From: Tubulanus polymorphus | Lineage: Eukaryota > Nemertea > Palaeonemertea > Tubulaniformes > Tubulanidae | Direction: 5' to 3' | Assembly: GCF_964204645.1 (NCBI RefSeq) | Contig: NC_134026.1 | Coordinates: 16,512,650 to 16,576,649 of the forward strand | Length of the DNA: 64,000 bases | In this document: one piece after another, positions 55,135-64,000 of the stretch | Position numbering within the stretch: position 1 is the first letter of the stretch | Layout of the letters: the number at the start of each line of letters is the position of its first letter | Notes under the pieces: generated by a model | Told to the model about the DNA's origin: nothing | Database searches by the model: none | Seen by the model: only the letters and a program-made list of their open reading frames with translations | Position numbers and translations under genes: made by a program

Positions 55135-55762
55135 CTAAGCGCTTAATAAAGTCTCAGTATACGGTTCTTTATTTGGGTCACTATTCCATTGCTCAATAAA
55201 TGTCTTTGCTTTATCTAACTGATCTAATTACAATTTCATATCTAGTTTGTTAGACTTAATTATATTTTCTTTCTTTTCGAGAGGTTTTAGATTCTTCCAA
55301 TTCCATATCAATTTCTTATTGTATTCATCATTCATGTTAAATTTAGATATCGGCAATACGTGATCTATATGGAAATAATCTCCGTAAATATTTGTGTTCA
55401 TTTCATCATCGAAATGATATACAAACCATGATTTTAAGAATTCATCCGAACAATCCAATAAATTAGATAGCGTAACTGAATGTTTATCTTAACTGAATGA
55501 ATTTGATAATCTATAACCTAGACATTGTTTTAATTTAAAATTAAAATCTGTTTGATATTTTTCTTTATGATAATTATTTTGAAACGGTTTAACATGGTCT
55601 GGATTATTTTCTTTCCATTGCTTAATTTTATCTTTGCGTGTTTCAATATTATCTCTATAATATTGTTGACTACTTACTTAATTCACACTTCGAATATTTC
55701 TTATGATAAATATTTACTACACTATGCGTAATATTTATAGTTTGTGGCTGTTTACTTTCCAT
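55135..55762 (-). pseudogene. HNH endonuclease, element 2 copy
   Basis: Starts MESKQPQTINITHS at 55762. The zinc ribbon is damaged. The HNH core DYFHIDHVLPISKFN (about 55335-55385) and NLKPLEKKENIIKSNK (about 55245-55295) are intact; TAG at 55135-55137. A YQTDFNFKLKQCLGY segment bridges the region frameshifted in element 1. It follows the polymerase gene directly, whereas in element 1 the two are at opposite ends. Confidence 0.75.
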
Positions 55763-55791
55763 TTATTATACATATTTTTTACTAAAATTGA

Positions 55792-56300
55792 TTAACATGT
55801 TATAATCCCTTTAATAATCTCATTTTCTTTCTCTTCATCCCTTTTGAACTTTAAGTATTCATCTAAATTGCAACCATAAGCAACTGTTTGAATTCCATCA
55901 TCTAATATATATCTTTTATCATCAAATGGGTTTAGACTAACTTCTTCTATTTCTTCTATAAACATTTCGTGGTACTCAGATCTTTAACATTTCATCTTAT
56001 GTTTTCTAACTTCTTCATTAAATAAACAATTGATGTTATCTTTAAAATGAATATTTTTTTCAACAAGGCTTTTTGTAATACCTTTCAATCTTTTAGATTC
56101 ATGAGTTTTATAACTATACATTTTAGATCGAATTCCAATGAACTCTATCATTTCTTCACCACCGAATTCATCCTTAAACTTCCCAGGAACTTTTCTATTA
56201 TCATCGTTAAACAATCCATGATTTTTAGGATAATTACTGAAATCCAAATGATGTTTTAATGTTTTTAAATCATCTGTTATTTAGTAGTTTTTATTACTAG
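55792..56300 (-). pseudogene. polB: family B DNA polymerase C-terminal fragment, element 2
   Basis: Corresponds to about 6850-7354 of element 1: MDFSNYPKNHGLFNDD, GGEEMIEFIGIRSKMYSYK, LVEKNIHFKD, ending ITC plus stop at 55792. All catalytic motifs A-C are upstream and absent. It joins inserted LINE/Penelope DNA at about 56300. Confidence 0.85.
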
Positions 56301-57065
56301 TAAATTTTATCGCAGCCAAAACAAGGAATTTTGTACACTCCGCAGTCCAAAGGTTTAGATTTATTGTTTTTTACCAAAGTCTTACTAATATTGTTTTCAT
56401 AAGTGAAAATAATTTGTTTTTCCAATAAAGGGAGAGAGTGACGAAACTTTTCCAAAACATGTGCATACGGAACTACACTGAATTCTGAAATGTGTTTTTT
56501 ATTTTCTGGAGGTTTAGAATTGAAGAAAGTTCGTTTAGCCTGAAAATAGCGATTTTCAAAATGTGATCAGGGTATGCCAATTTTTTGAGTGAGTTAGATA
56601 TATGGTCAAATTCAGCCGAAAGCAAGGTTTCATCGCAGATCCGTAATGCACGGAGAAAGAGGCCTTGAGCGAGACAAATTTTGATTGATTTAGCAGTAAA
56701 CGAAAAGAAGTTAAGGTATGCCTCGGTGTTGATAGGTTTACGGTAAACTGAGCAAATCAAATGAGAATATTTATTGTGAATTAGAACATCTAAAAACGGA
56801 ATTTGGTCATTTTGTTCCCATTCAAAAGTGAATTTCAAAGAGGGATATTGGGAGTTGATGAAGTCGATAAAAGTGGTAAGATCAAAATCATTAGAAACTA
56901 AGCACTCTTTTCAGAATTCATTGTAGTTCGAAATTAAGACTGGTGTAATACGCTCTCTAGACCTTGTCAGAGTGACTAATCTTGCTGCAAGGTTTTGGAT
57001 GAGCTGGAGTCTGTGTACTAAGCCAGCATTTACACCAACTGAACATGAATTGCAGAATGTATCGT
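56301..57065 (-). pseudogene. Penelope-like element fragment fused to a LINE fragment
   Basis: 56935-57045 holds a LINE-type LVHRLQLIQNLAARLV segment. 56301-56930 holds a Penelope-like RT end: FTFEWEQNDQIPFLDVLIHN, CSVYRKPINTEAYLNFFS, ALRICDETL, then VYKIPCFGCDKIYYG, the start of a GIY-YIG nuclease-type domain. It replaces the middle 2.8 kb of the element 2 polymerase. Confidence 0.75.
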
Positions 57066-57793
57066 CATAAATATCATTTCATCGAATATCAAACCAGATC
57101 CTTCAAAATATTTATCTTCTACGTTACTTTTTATTTCATTATTACATTTATTTTATCTATCATCTATATGTTGTTTTAAAATAATATGTTGTGAATGAGA
57201 ATTTATATTATATATTGGTTTATCTTCAGATTTTATGAATTTAACTATTCTACGTCTGTAATTATTTTTATAATATTTTTCATATTTTCTTAATGTTTCT
57301 AATTTTCTTCTAATGTTTTACCTTCATAAAATTTAAATTCAATAGCAGCTGGTCCTATATCACTTTTAAATGCTTCGGTTATTTCAATATCTTTTTTATC
57401 ATCTAATGAATTATTATAATTTCTAACATCTTCCATGTATGGTATTTTATTGTTTAATTTATTTTTTATTCTTTTAATTGTGCTTTGTTCTTTATCATTA
57501 TTTTCATCGAAATAATCTTCACCTAAAATATCATTATTAACATCTCTAATATGATTTTTCGATTTCAAATGTTGTTCATAATATCTTTTGTTACTGAATG
57601 ATTGATTACATGTATCACATTTATATATTTCTTTTTCATTCTTAAATTCTTCTAATTTAGTTTCTAATATATCATTATTATATTGCAATTTCAATTCATT
57701 CTCTAAGTGTGTTAAAGTTGTATTAAGTCTTGCTTTTTTAGATTTATCTATAATTTTACATGTTGGACAGTTGTACTTCTTGTTTGCTTCCAT
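57066..57793 (-). pseudogene. polB: family B DNA polymerase N-terminal fragment with zinc finger, element 2
   Basis: Starts MEANKKYNCPTCKIID. Here the first cysteine pair is intact, unlike element 1. YKCDTCNQSFSNKRYYEQH gives the C2H2-like finger. The frame is open through the position of the first element 1 frameshift, to TAG at 57299, showing that finger region and polymerase were one gene. Similarity continues to 57066 at the equivalent of 4060. Confidence 0.85.
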
Positions 57794-57830
57794 TTATTAT
57801 ATAAATTTTTTTATTAAAATTGATTTTATA

Positions 57831-58172
57831 TTATTCGAAATCAATATCATGGTGTCCTTTTTCATTCTTACCTTTGTATATGAAATAGAAATCACCTGAA
57901 TATAATTCTTCTAGATCTTCACTATATAATCTATAAAATCTATCTGGTAAATATGTTCTGAATTTATATTTATTTCCTTTTAATCCTTCATACTCTCAGT
58001 GAAAAACTAATTTATTACCAAATCTATGAGTAATTGTTTCAATATTTGTAATTAAATATTTCTAATGTAATGTTGATTCTGTTAACTTTTTGAATTTATA
58101 ATCTACAGATTTGACATTTGTAGTATCTTTAATTCTATTTTAGAAATCACTGTGTATTTATTTACTCTCCAC
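57831..58172 (-). pseudogene. small PolB-adjacent protein, element 2 copy
   Basis: Homologue of 7384-7739, ending GHHDIDFE plus TAA at 57831-57833. The start codon is GTG in place of ATG. It contains stops near 58140, 58062 and 57996. It sits between the terminal repeat and the polymerase, unlike element 1. Confidence 0.7.
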
Positions 58173-58199
58173 TTATCATACATATTTCTTATTAAAATT

Positions 58200-58371
58200 G
58201 ATTTTCATAAATATGATATTCATTTATATAATGTTCATATATATGAATATTGTTAGAAGTAATGGGGAAGTGTTTTTTCAGATTAAAGGTTGAAAAGTTG
58301 AGTGAAAAATAAAAATTAAATTCGAGCGTGTGAGAATTTATTTCAATTTTTATGAGCTCGACCTTTCGACT
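58200..58371 (-). repeat. terminal repeat and palindromic end of element 2
   Basis: 58200-58323 matches 16860-16982 of element 1. The loop gagcgtgtga (58324-58333) differs at two of ten positions from gagtgtgcga of element 1. A second, diverged arm (58334-58371) then mirrors 58285-58323. Host sequence follows. Confidence 0.8.
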
Positions 58372-58748
58372 GAGGCGAAATATTTGACTAGGCGAAAGAG
58401 GAGAGTGAATCTTTGAAAAAGATAAAATCTGCGTGGGATGCAGATCAAGCGCGAAATAGTAAGTTTTGTCATATTTCAGTTTCCAGATTATTGCATCACA
58501 CCACTCAATGCTGCGTAGGGAAGTTCATGGACATCAAAATAAAACAAAAGAATCTTATACCGGGATAAACCTCTGTACACGAAAGATGTGCCTTTGATGA
58601 GGAATTAAGATGCATGTTGTGTAAATTTAAATAGCTTTATTTCCTATTTATATATCAAATATTGAAAATTGTATTTTTGTGAAATTGGTAGACATATAAA
58701 TTCAAATATAAAACTTATCAATTCATAATACTTTTTTTGATATTTCTA
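58372..58748. other. host flank with a possible 3' UTR
   Basis: An AATAAA on the minus strand lies near 58634, about 115 bp downstream of the open frame ending at 58749. No other feature. Confidence 0.35.
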
Positions 58749-58913
58749 TTAGCCAATAATCTCTTTCTTAGTCTTTTTTGTCGTCTTTGAAGTCGATGAT
58801 TTCTTGGCAGCAGCTCTGGTATTCGATGCTGAAGAACAACGCAAATTTGCCTTGCTGACACTGTATAATTGTTTACGTAGATTTGAACCGCCCTTTAGCC
58901 GTTTACCAGCCTT
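58749..58913 (-). CDS. candidate 3'-terminal exon encoding a basic tail
   Basis: A minus-strand open frame ends in TAA at 58749. It encodes a Lys/Ser-rich tail (KGGSNLRKQLYSV ... SSTSKTTKKTKKEIIG). An AATAAA follows 115 bp downstream. The upstream boundary is unclear; a stop precedes the frame at 58914. It could be a last exon or a processed-gene remnant; not recognised. Confidence 0.3.
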   Translation of the reverse strand, partial: KAGKRLKGGSNLRKQLYSVSKANLRCSSASNTRAAAKKSSTSKTTKKTKKEIIG

Positions 58914-59101
58914 TTAACTCAATTTCTCGAAGTGACCCACAATAAATCCATTTATACGCGCATGTTTATACTTTTTTTTATAAAATCTTGCCAAACCAAA
59001 TAAATGTTCGGTGACAATTCTTGGGCTAATGCCAATCCAAGTCTGGTAGTTGTCAAGTTAACGAAAACAGATTCCATCCATTTGTTCGGCAGAACTTCAG
59101 C

Positions 59102-60252
59102 GCTGTTGTCATATCGCGGAAAGACGGAATCGCGGAATTTTCCAAAAACGCGGAATTTCTTCATTTTTACTATAAATAGTAAACGGGTTTTCCCACGGGG
59201 ATACCCACTGTCGGACAGGGCACCGGACCCAGGTTTTCAACACCGGGAATTAGTATTTGATAATTTATTATATCGCCAGTCAACAACTTAACGATACTGT
59301 TCCAAATAATGGAGAACCTAGGCAATACGTGCTTTGCGAATTCAGTGATACAGAGTATCGCTGCATTAACTGAAGGAATACAAATCGATGGTACGTAAAC
59401 GTAGGATTTGTGATGACACCATGGGTCATTCTCAAGGACTCACTTCCGAGTTAAGATTTGACTCTGGTCTCTGGATTTAAAACATTGGAAATGAATTGAT
59501 TCTAAGTAACTCAGAGTTAACTCACAACTGTGGAACTGGATCGATGTCAGACGAAAATAAATAGACATTATGTTTATTTCATTCTGGCTTAGGATTGTTC
59601 ATGCGTGTTGTGTCTCTACATTGTTGTTATAAGCGAAGAATGTGGTTTAGCTTTTAGAATTAAATGATATGAAAGATTATAAAATGGTTTCGTTTTTTTT
59701 AATTTTTACTTTGTGAGTGCTATAACATATATGTTCTTATGCTGATTATTTGGATCAAAAAAATTTTATTGGTACCGGTACTGGACGGCCGTAAAATTAT
59801 AATAATTTCAAAGGAATTTGAACCGGTACTTGTTTGGTCGTAGGATTTCATGTTTGCAACCATCTACAACTACGGTCCGACACCGCGAACGTGCTCAATA
59901 TTTATCTGATAATATTCGTTTCTGAAGTTCTCAAAAAGTCGATGAACTTCGATAACCGAAGTTTGCCTAGTAGAAATAGACATAAGGTGCCTGGTCTCTT
60001 TCACCTCACTTGATTCTGACTTCTTCTACAGGTGGCAGCCAGTCAACGGTATCGTAATATAATAATTCCATATAAAATTGCCTGCAAATAATGGGATTCG
60101 AACCTAAGTCGTTGCATCGATCAGTCCGGTGCCCTGTCCGACAGTGGGTATTCCCGTGGGAAAACCCGTTTACTATTTATAGTAAAAATAAAGAAATTCC
60201 GCGTTTTTGGAAAATTCCGCGATTCCGTCTTTCCGCGATATGACAACACCGG
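59102..60252. mobile_element. DNA-transposon-like element with about 125-bp terminal inverted repeats
   Basis: tgttgtcatatcgcggaa (59102) through ggcaccggac (59226) recurs inverted at 60133-60252 with very few differences. The interior (about 900 bp) has no transposase but contains a tRNA B-box-like ggttcgaatccc at 60090-60105 (minus). Flanks share aacttcag. A diverged single end lies at 31917-31996. Confidence 0.75.
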
Positions 60253-60318
60253 AACTTCAGTAGTGGCATTCTAAAAAAATAAATGGATTAGTTAGAATAT
60301 TGAAATCCGGTTACGTAC

Positions 60319-60624
60319 CTGATTCAAATGATGTAACAGTAGAATTTTTATTACCTTAATCAGAGCTTTCTTTTGTTTTTTAAACTCCTGTTCGTTTACT
60401 ATGCGAATAATTGTATTATCAAGTAATTTCAATAATTCCATATATTCTCTCCTGAATACATATAGCCCACCTCTGTCACGACATCGTAATTCCACCGGTA
60501 TCTTTTTATCCAAAACAATTATACGTCCCAAAACAGTTAGATTTCCCTTCGCTGATATATTTCCATTTCGTTGTTGTCTTTTGTACAATGAAAACAAGAC
60601 CGAGACAACCACCCAAAAGTACAT
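60319..60624 (-). CDS. candidate host exon with gtacgt donor
   Basis: A minus-strand frame of about 100 codons (from MYFWVVVSVLFSLYKRQQRN to LLLHHLNQ) is followed by gtacgt at 60313-60318. A hydrophobic N-terminal stretch precedes a charged helical region. An overlapping frame from 60697 (MDKSDTTTDGDKSEYTQF) also leads into a hydrophobic segment, so the true start and frame are uncertain. Not recognised. Confidence 0.3.
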
Positions 60625-60697
60625 AAATACCAGTTTCTGTTTGAAATTGAGTATATTCTGATTTGTCGCCGTCAGTAGTGGTGTCCGATTTATCCAA

Positions 60698-63074
60698 AGA
60701 ATTCAGAATTCTATATATGAAGTGCCCACATAATCGCCAATGGAGTGGATAAGAGCAGCTATACCAATCTCCGTGGTTTCGTCTGTAGGCATACCCAACA
60801 CAAATTTTCGAAATTCAGTTGGACGTATAAACTAGATAGTTTATACGTCCATGGTTTGACTAACATATTTGTCAGTCAATGGTTTTCCGATATAATCCGA
60901 CAGCAATAACTTCCATCTAAGCAGAAAATGGACGTAGGGGTCCTTGAGCCGTTGAGAGTCAGCATAAATGTTTTTGAATGCTAGTACTAAATCAAATATT
61001 AAGAGTTTAACAAGATGTTTTTCAAGTAGAAATGTCTTTTCCTCGTTTCGCAAAAAAGGATATGACCATCGGATACTAATTGATTCTGCAAACCGTTGAA
61101 AATATCTTCAATTGAGATCGTACTCAGAAAATCCGGATTCAGTTTCTTTACCATCATCAGTGTAAATGAGTTGTCAGACTGGTGGCCGCTTAGTAGCATC
61201 AGCCTGTCCAAAGAAACCTTGGGCAATAATAAGACCATTGAAGGTTTGACCATTGAAGGGTTTATGTAGCGGTAGGGAATCAAACCCTTGCAAGGAATGG
61301 ATGAAGGTCTCTGAATTCTTGCATGAATTACACCACGAACCTTAGTGTCTGATAAGGTTCGTGTAGAGCGAAAAGGTGAAGCCAAAATCAGTCGACCTTT
61401 TTGGGGAACAAAAAATGTAACTCACAGCCGACTTGTGTCCGACAGACCGATTTCATAAGCTGATGGGCACTTCGTAGATACAAATATGAGAATTATTGAT
61501 TGATCAAAGCATGGCTTCAAAATTTCCCTTGAAAATCAAAAAATAATGTGTAAATATAGCTGCAAGCAGCGATAACGGGTTTCTGGCTTCTGGATAGAAT
61601 GTCGTTCAGGGATGCGAGCAAAGATTTCACCCGAAATCAGTTCGTTACATTCCGTTTTTTGAAAGAGTGCCACCTAGGTGTCAACTCACAACATAGATAT
61701 GTTGACCCACATGTGCTACTACGCGCATGTGCTACTACGCGCAAAGTACTAATGTGTCAGGTTTTGGGGGAAATAACATCGAGAAGAACGAAGCTACAGT
61801 GTTTTTACCATTCCCTAGTGACAGTTTAATCGCATATTCGGTTATTATTAGTTCCGAAAAAAGTCGACTAGATATGAATTTCGAATTTGGCCCAAAGCAC
61901 AAATTTGGCTCATAGGGTAAACTATGCAGGGGGAAGGCCTTATAGTGTTACTATTAGTAGAGGAGTGACAAGTCAGTCTGACAAGTCAAGCGATCAGATG
62001 GGGACTACAATTCACATATGAAATTGACGTCCAGTAACCATTATAAAAACATAATCACGAACGGTACCATCACTCCCCATTACTGGCTGTCACTGGTCTC
62101 TGGCTTGCAATCATTCTTTATCGGTGCAGTGGGTAGGTATTTTTAACTGACTTTGTTCTTCTATGACATTACCATCGCCGCTGCGTCACGATGTGATGTA
62201 CATGTACAAGGGACCTCCAATTTGTAATGTATGTGACGTATAAACTGACCGTTTAATATCGACGATAACAAGGTATCACCGACGCTGACATTTTCTGACG
62301 CTAACTAGTATGATCCGCCTTTTGGACCGGACCAATTAAATTCAATTAAGAAAACGCGTACCGGTACAATACATAAATAAACCGCTGTTGATTTTTCGAA
62401 ATATTGATATCCACGAACAAAACTATACTATTATAGAATGTTTAAAAGGAACTGCTTTTAATAACAGTATGAATAAACTTACATCACAAACAAGGAAGTA
62501 TATTTTAACTTGTGAATCGTCGAACCCCAGTTATTCACAGTAACCTGTGATTTGGATATTCTCGGAGCCTTCCTTCTTTATTTGTCTATGAAATGACGTC
62601 ACAAACTTTCATATTCGCGCGCCATGATTGATGATTGCTATTTCCACCTTTTATCTTTAAGTAACTTCAAGTTTAAAATAGGAAGCACAGTACATCCATA
62701 GAAACTACGCCCAGAAAGAGACTGTTATATTATTATCAGAGTTTAACATTTCGTTTCAAAATTGTTAGTAGTCAAATCTAATAGAAGATGATTTTTATGT
62801 GACGAAACTCAGTGGAAAATATGTTAAAATAATAATCAGCAGGAATCCAATAGGGTTTCTGCCGATGCAGCAGAAACCCTAAAAATTGCTGATTTCGGCA
62901 ATCGGCCATCTTGATACTGATCAGGTCAGTTTTTGGGTACAGGATCACCGACGGGGCGTTATTCCTGTTATATATGGGCCTTATTTTGCCCATAGTAATT
63001 TGCTCTGATTAGAATCCCACACTAATCCCTCGACTCAAAAAATCTGTAGAAAAAATACAACATACAGAGAAGAA
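60698..63074. other. host sequence, mostly non-coding
   Basis: Two overlapping minus-strand open frames (60841-61053 and 60999-61385) have protein-like composition but no recognised domain, and may be a decayed coding fragment. The rest shows nothing supported. A short perfect hairpin, tagggtttctgc / gcagaaaccct, is at 62851-62881. Confidence 0.4.
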
Positions 63075-63140
63075 CAGTATTCGAACTCAGGCCTGCAAGC
63101 GCTAGTACAGTGATACTGCTAGACCACCGAGGCAGCCAAA
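63075..63140 (-). repeat. tRNA-derived SINE head
   Basis: On the minus strand a tRNA-like sequence with A-box tggtctagcagt and B-box gagttcgaatac at proper spacing. The acceptor stem does not pair well, so it is a SINE or tRNA pseudogene. Confidence 0.6.
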
Positions 63141-63497
63141 TACAGTTGGAATGTTATACCTACATATGACCCTCAACCTAACCTTAACCCAAACCATCTG
63201 GACCATATATATCATCTATTAAATGCATTATGAAATAAGATTCGATTTTGAATGAAGTGAATTTGACGCGTCGTTTGACGAGTCAAAAATGCTATTTTAA
63301 TTTTGACATTTTTTCCATGCAATACGAGTGCTTGGGGTGCTAGAGCACCAACCCCTCCCCCTTGGAAAATTAACATCGTAATACCCATGTTTATGTTTCA
63401 AAATTGCCCGGGGATGAGAAGAGAATATTCAAAATTTTGAACCACGCATTATGCATTATGATGCTTTAAAGGGAGTGAAACTCCTAGACGAACCTAC

Positions 63498-64000
63498 CTC
63501 TTGATATCTGCGATATTACAGTTTTGGCAAGTTCTGTTCGCCATGCATTCGTGTAGTTTGTGATGAGGAATTTGAAGCTCAATGGGACGACCTTGCCTAA
63601 TACATCCGACTTCTCGTCAAAGGTTATTGTGTATATTCGGATACTGCTTAGGGCTAAGCAGTTAGCTATCTTTCGTAGTTTCCATTCATCCATTGTTCCC
63701 CCACTACCAACAACGATTACCGTTTTAGGGACCTTTTTTCTGGATGCCAGTGACTTAAACACGATTTCCCGTGCATGAGCTAATGCCACCTCTGAACTGA
63801 CATCGGTACTGCTAGATTGGGAAAGTTTCAACAAATCAAACCGTTCGGCAATGCAGTGCTGATTGTCGCATATATCAAGGTCAATACCGGGTCTGACTTC
63901 CGTATCAAACGGGTATACGGCTAACCTCGTAAAGTCGAGATGAACCGAGCTTGTGAGTATTAATTCCTTGACGATGTCTTTAAGAGCTTGCAACTTCATC
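63498..64000 (-). CDS. von Willebrand factor A domain exon (5' part beyond window)
   Basis: The minus-strand exon ends at a phase-1 donor (gtaggt, 63492-63497) and runs past the window edge. It contains the C-terminal two thirds of a vWA domain: LDFTRLAVYPFDTEV, SSEVALAHAREIVF, KTVIVVGSGGTMDEWKLR and IRIYTITFDEKSD. The MIDAS DxSxS loop would lie outside the window. It is clearly diverged from the vWA exon at 25102-25647 but shares the phase and a similar IRIY strand. Either a second domain of the same gene or a tandem paralogue. Confidence 0.85.

Larger units (their letters stand above)
45393..58371. mobile_element. element 2: degraded Polinton-like endogenous virus
   Basis: It is homologous to element 1 across structural genes (45393-47985, 49736-51120) and leftward genes (53385-55762), but is clearly diverged. 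It is truncated on the left inside the two-helix membrane protein gene. It is interrupted by unrelated DNA (47986-49142, 54560-55134), a satellite insertion (49895-51003) and LINE/Penelope material (56301-57065). It keeps an integrase and part of a packaging ATPase, and ends at 58200-58371 with a terminal repeat and palindrome. It lies between the host exons at 42.0 and 63.5 kb. Confidence 0.9.

Overview
The window is eukaryotic, from an invertebrate and most likely a lophotrochozoan such as a mollusc (inferred). It is intron-rich, with isolated exons in splice contexts, tRNA-derived SINEs, BEL/Pao, LINE and Penelope-like remnants, foldback/MITE elements and long (TA)n runs. The recognisable host coding sequence is on the minus strand. 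These are small phase 1-1 exons encoding EGF-like repeats and von Willebrand factor A (vWA) domains at 17390-17464, 24976-25029, 25102-25647, 25814-25921, 42034-42081 and 63498-64000. They look like part of one or two tandem secreted or surface vWA/EGF genes with very long introns.

The main content is two related, very AT-rich endogenous virus-like elements of the Polinton/Maverick (adintovirus-like) kind. Element 1 (3158-16993) is nearly full length with about 0.42 kb terminal inverted repeats. Rightward it carries a zinc-finger/endonuclease-VII-containing family B DNA polymerase, a small PolB-linked protein, a jelly-roll penton-like protein, four small (mostly membrane) proteins, a structural protein with a CATTGCG motif, an acidic protein, the double-jelly-roll-type major capsid protein and a repeat-containing protein. 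Leftward from the right end it carries a second zinc-finger protein, an HNH endonuclease, two small membrane proteins and only a 32-codon stub of the integrase. The packaging ATPase is missing. Nearly every gene has one or a few frameshifts or stops, so it is a decaying provirus.

Element 2 (45393-58371) is a diverged relative. It is truncated on the left and broken by a satellite-like insertion in the capsid gene, unrelated host-like DNA and a nested LINE/Penelope fragment in the polymerase. It retains what element 1 has lost: an integrase with the D, D and E motifs and a chromodomain-like tail, and part of an FtsK/A32-type packaging ATPase. Together the two copies define the family's gene set. 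Their gene order differs around the polymerase.

The most unusual signals are three. (i) Element ends are imperfect palindromes around a conserved 10-nt loop, at 3088-3235 and 58285-58371, with a single-armed version at 16993. (ii) The terminal repeat contains the zinc-finger start of the polymerase gene, so two different proteins share one N-terminus. (iii) A stereotyped T-run plus TAAATG module separates almost every gene in element 1.

The rest is repeats. LINE fragments lie at 27740-31880, 32050-32640 and 33900-35150, and a BEL/Pao pol remnant at 35290-36886. Others are a 247-bp tandem duplication at 38438, MITE-like elements at 1648, 18659, 39943 and 59102, and a satellite family of about 146 bp present twice.
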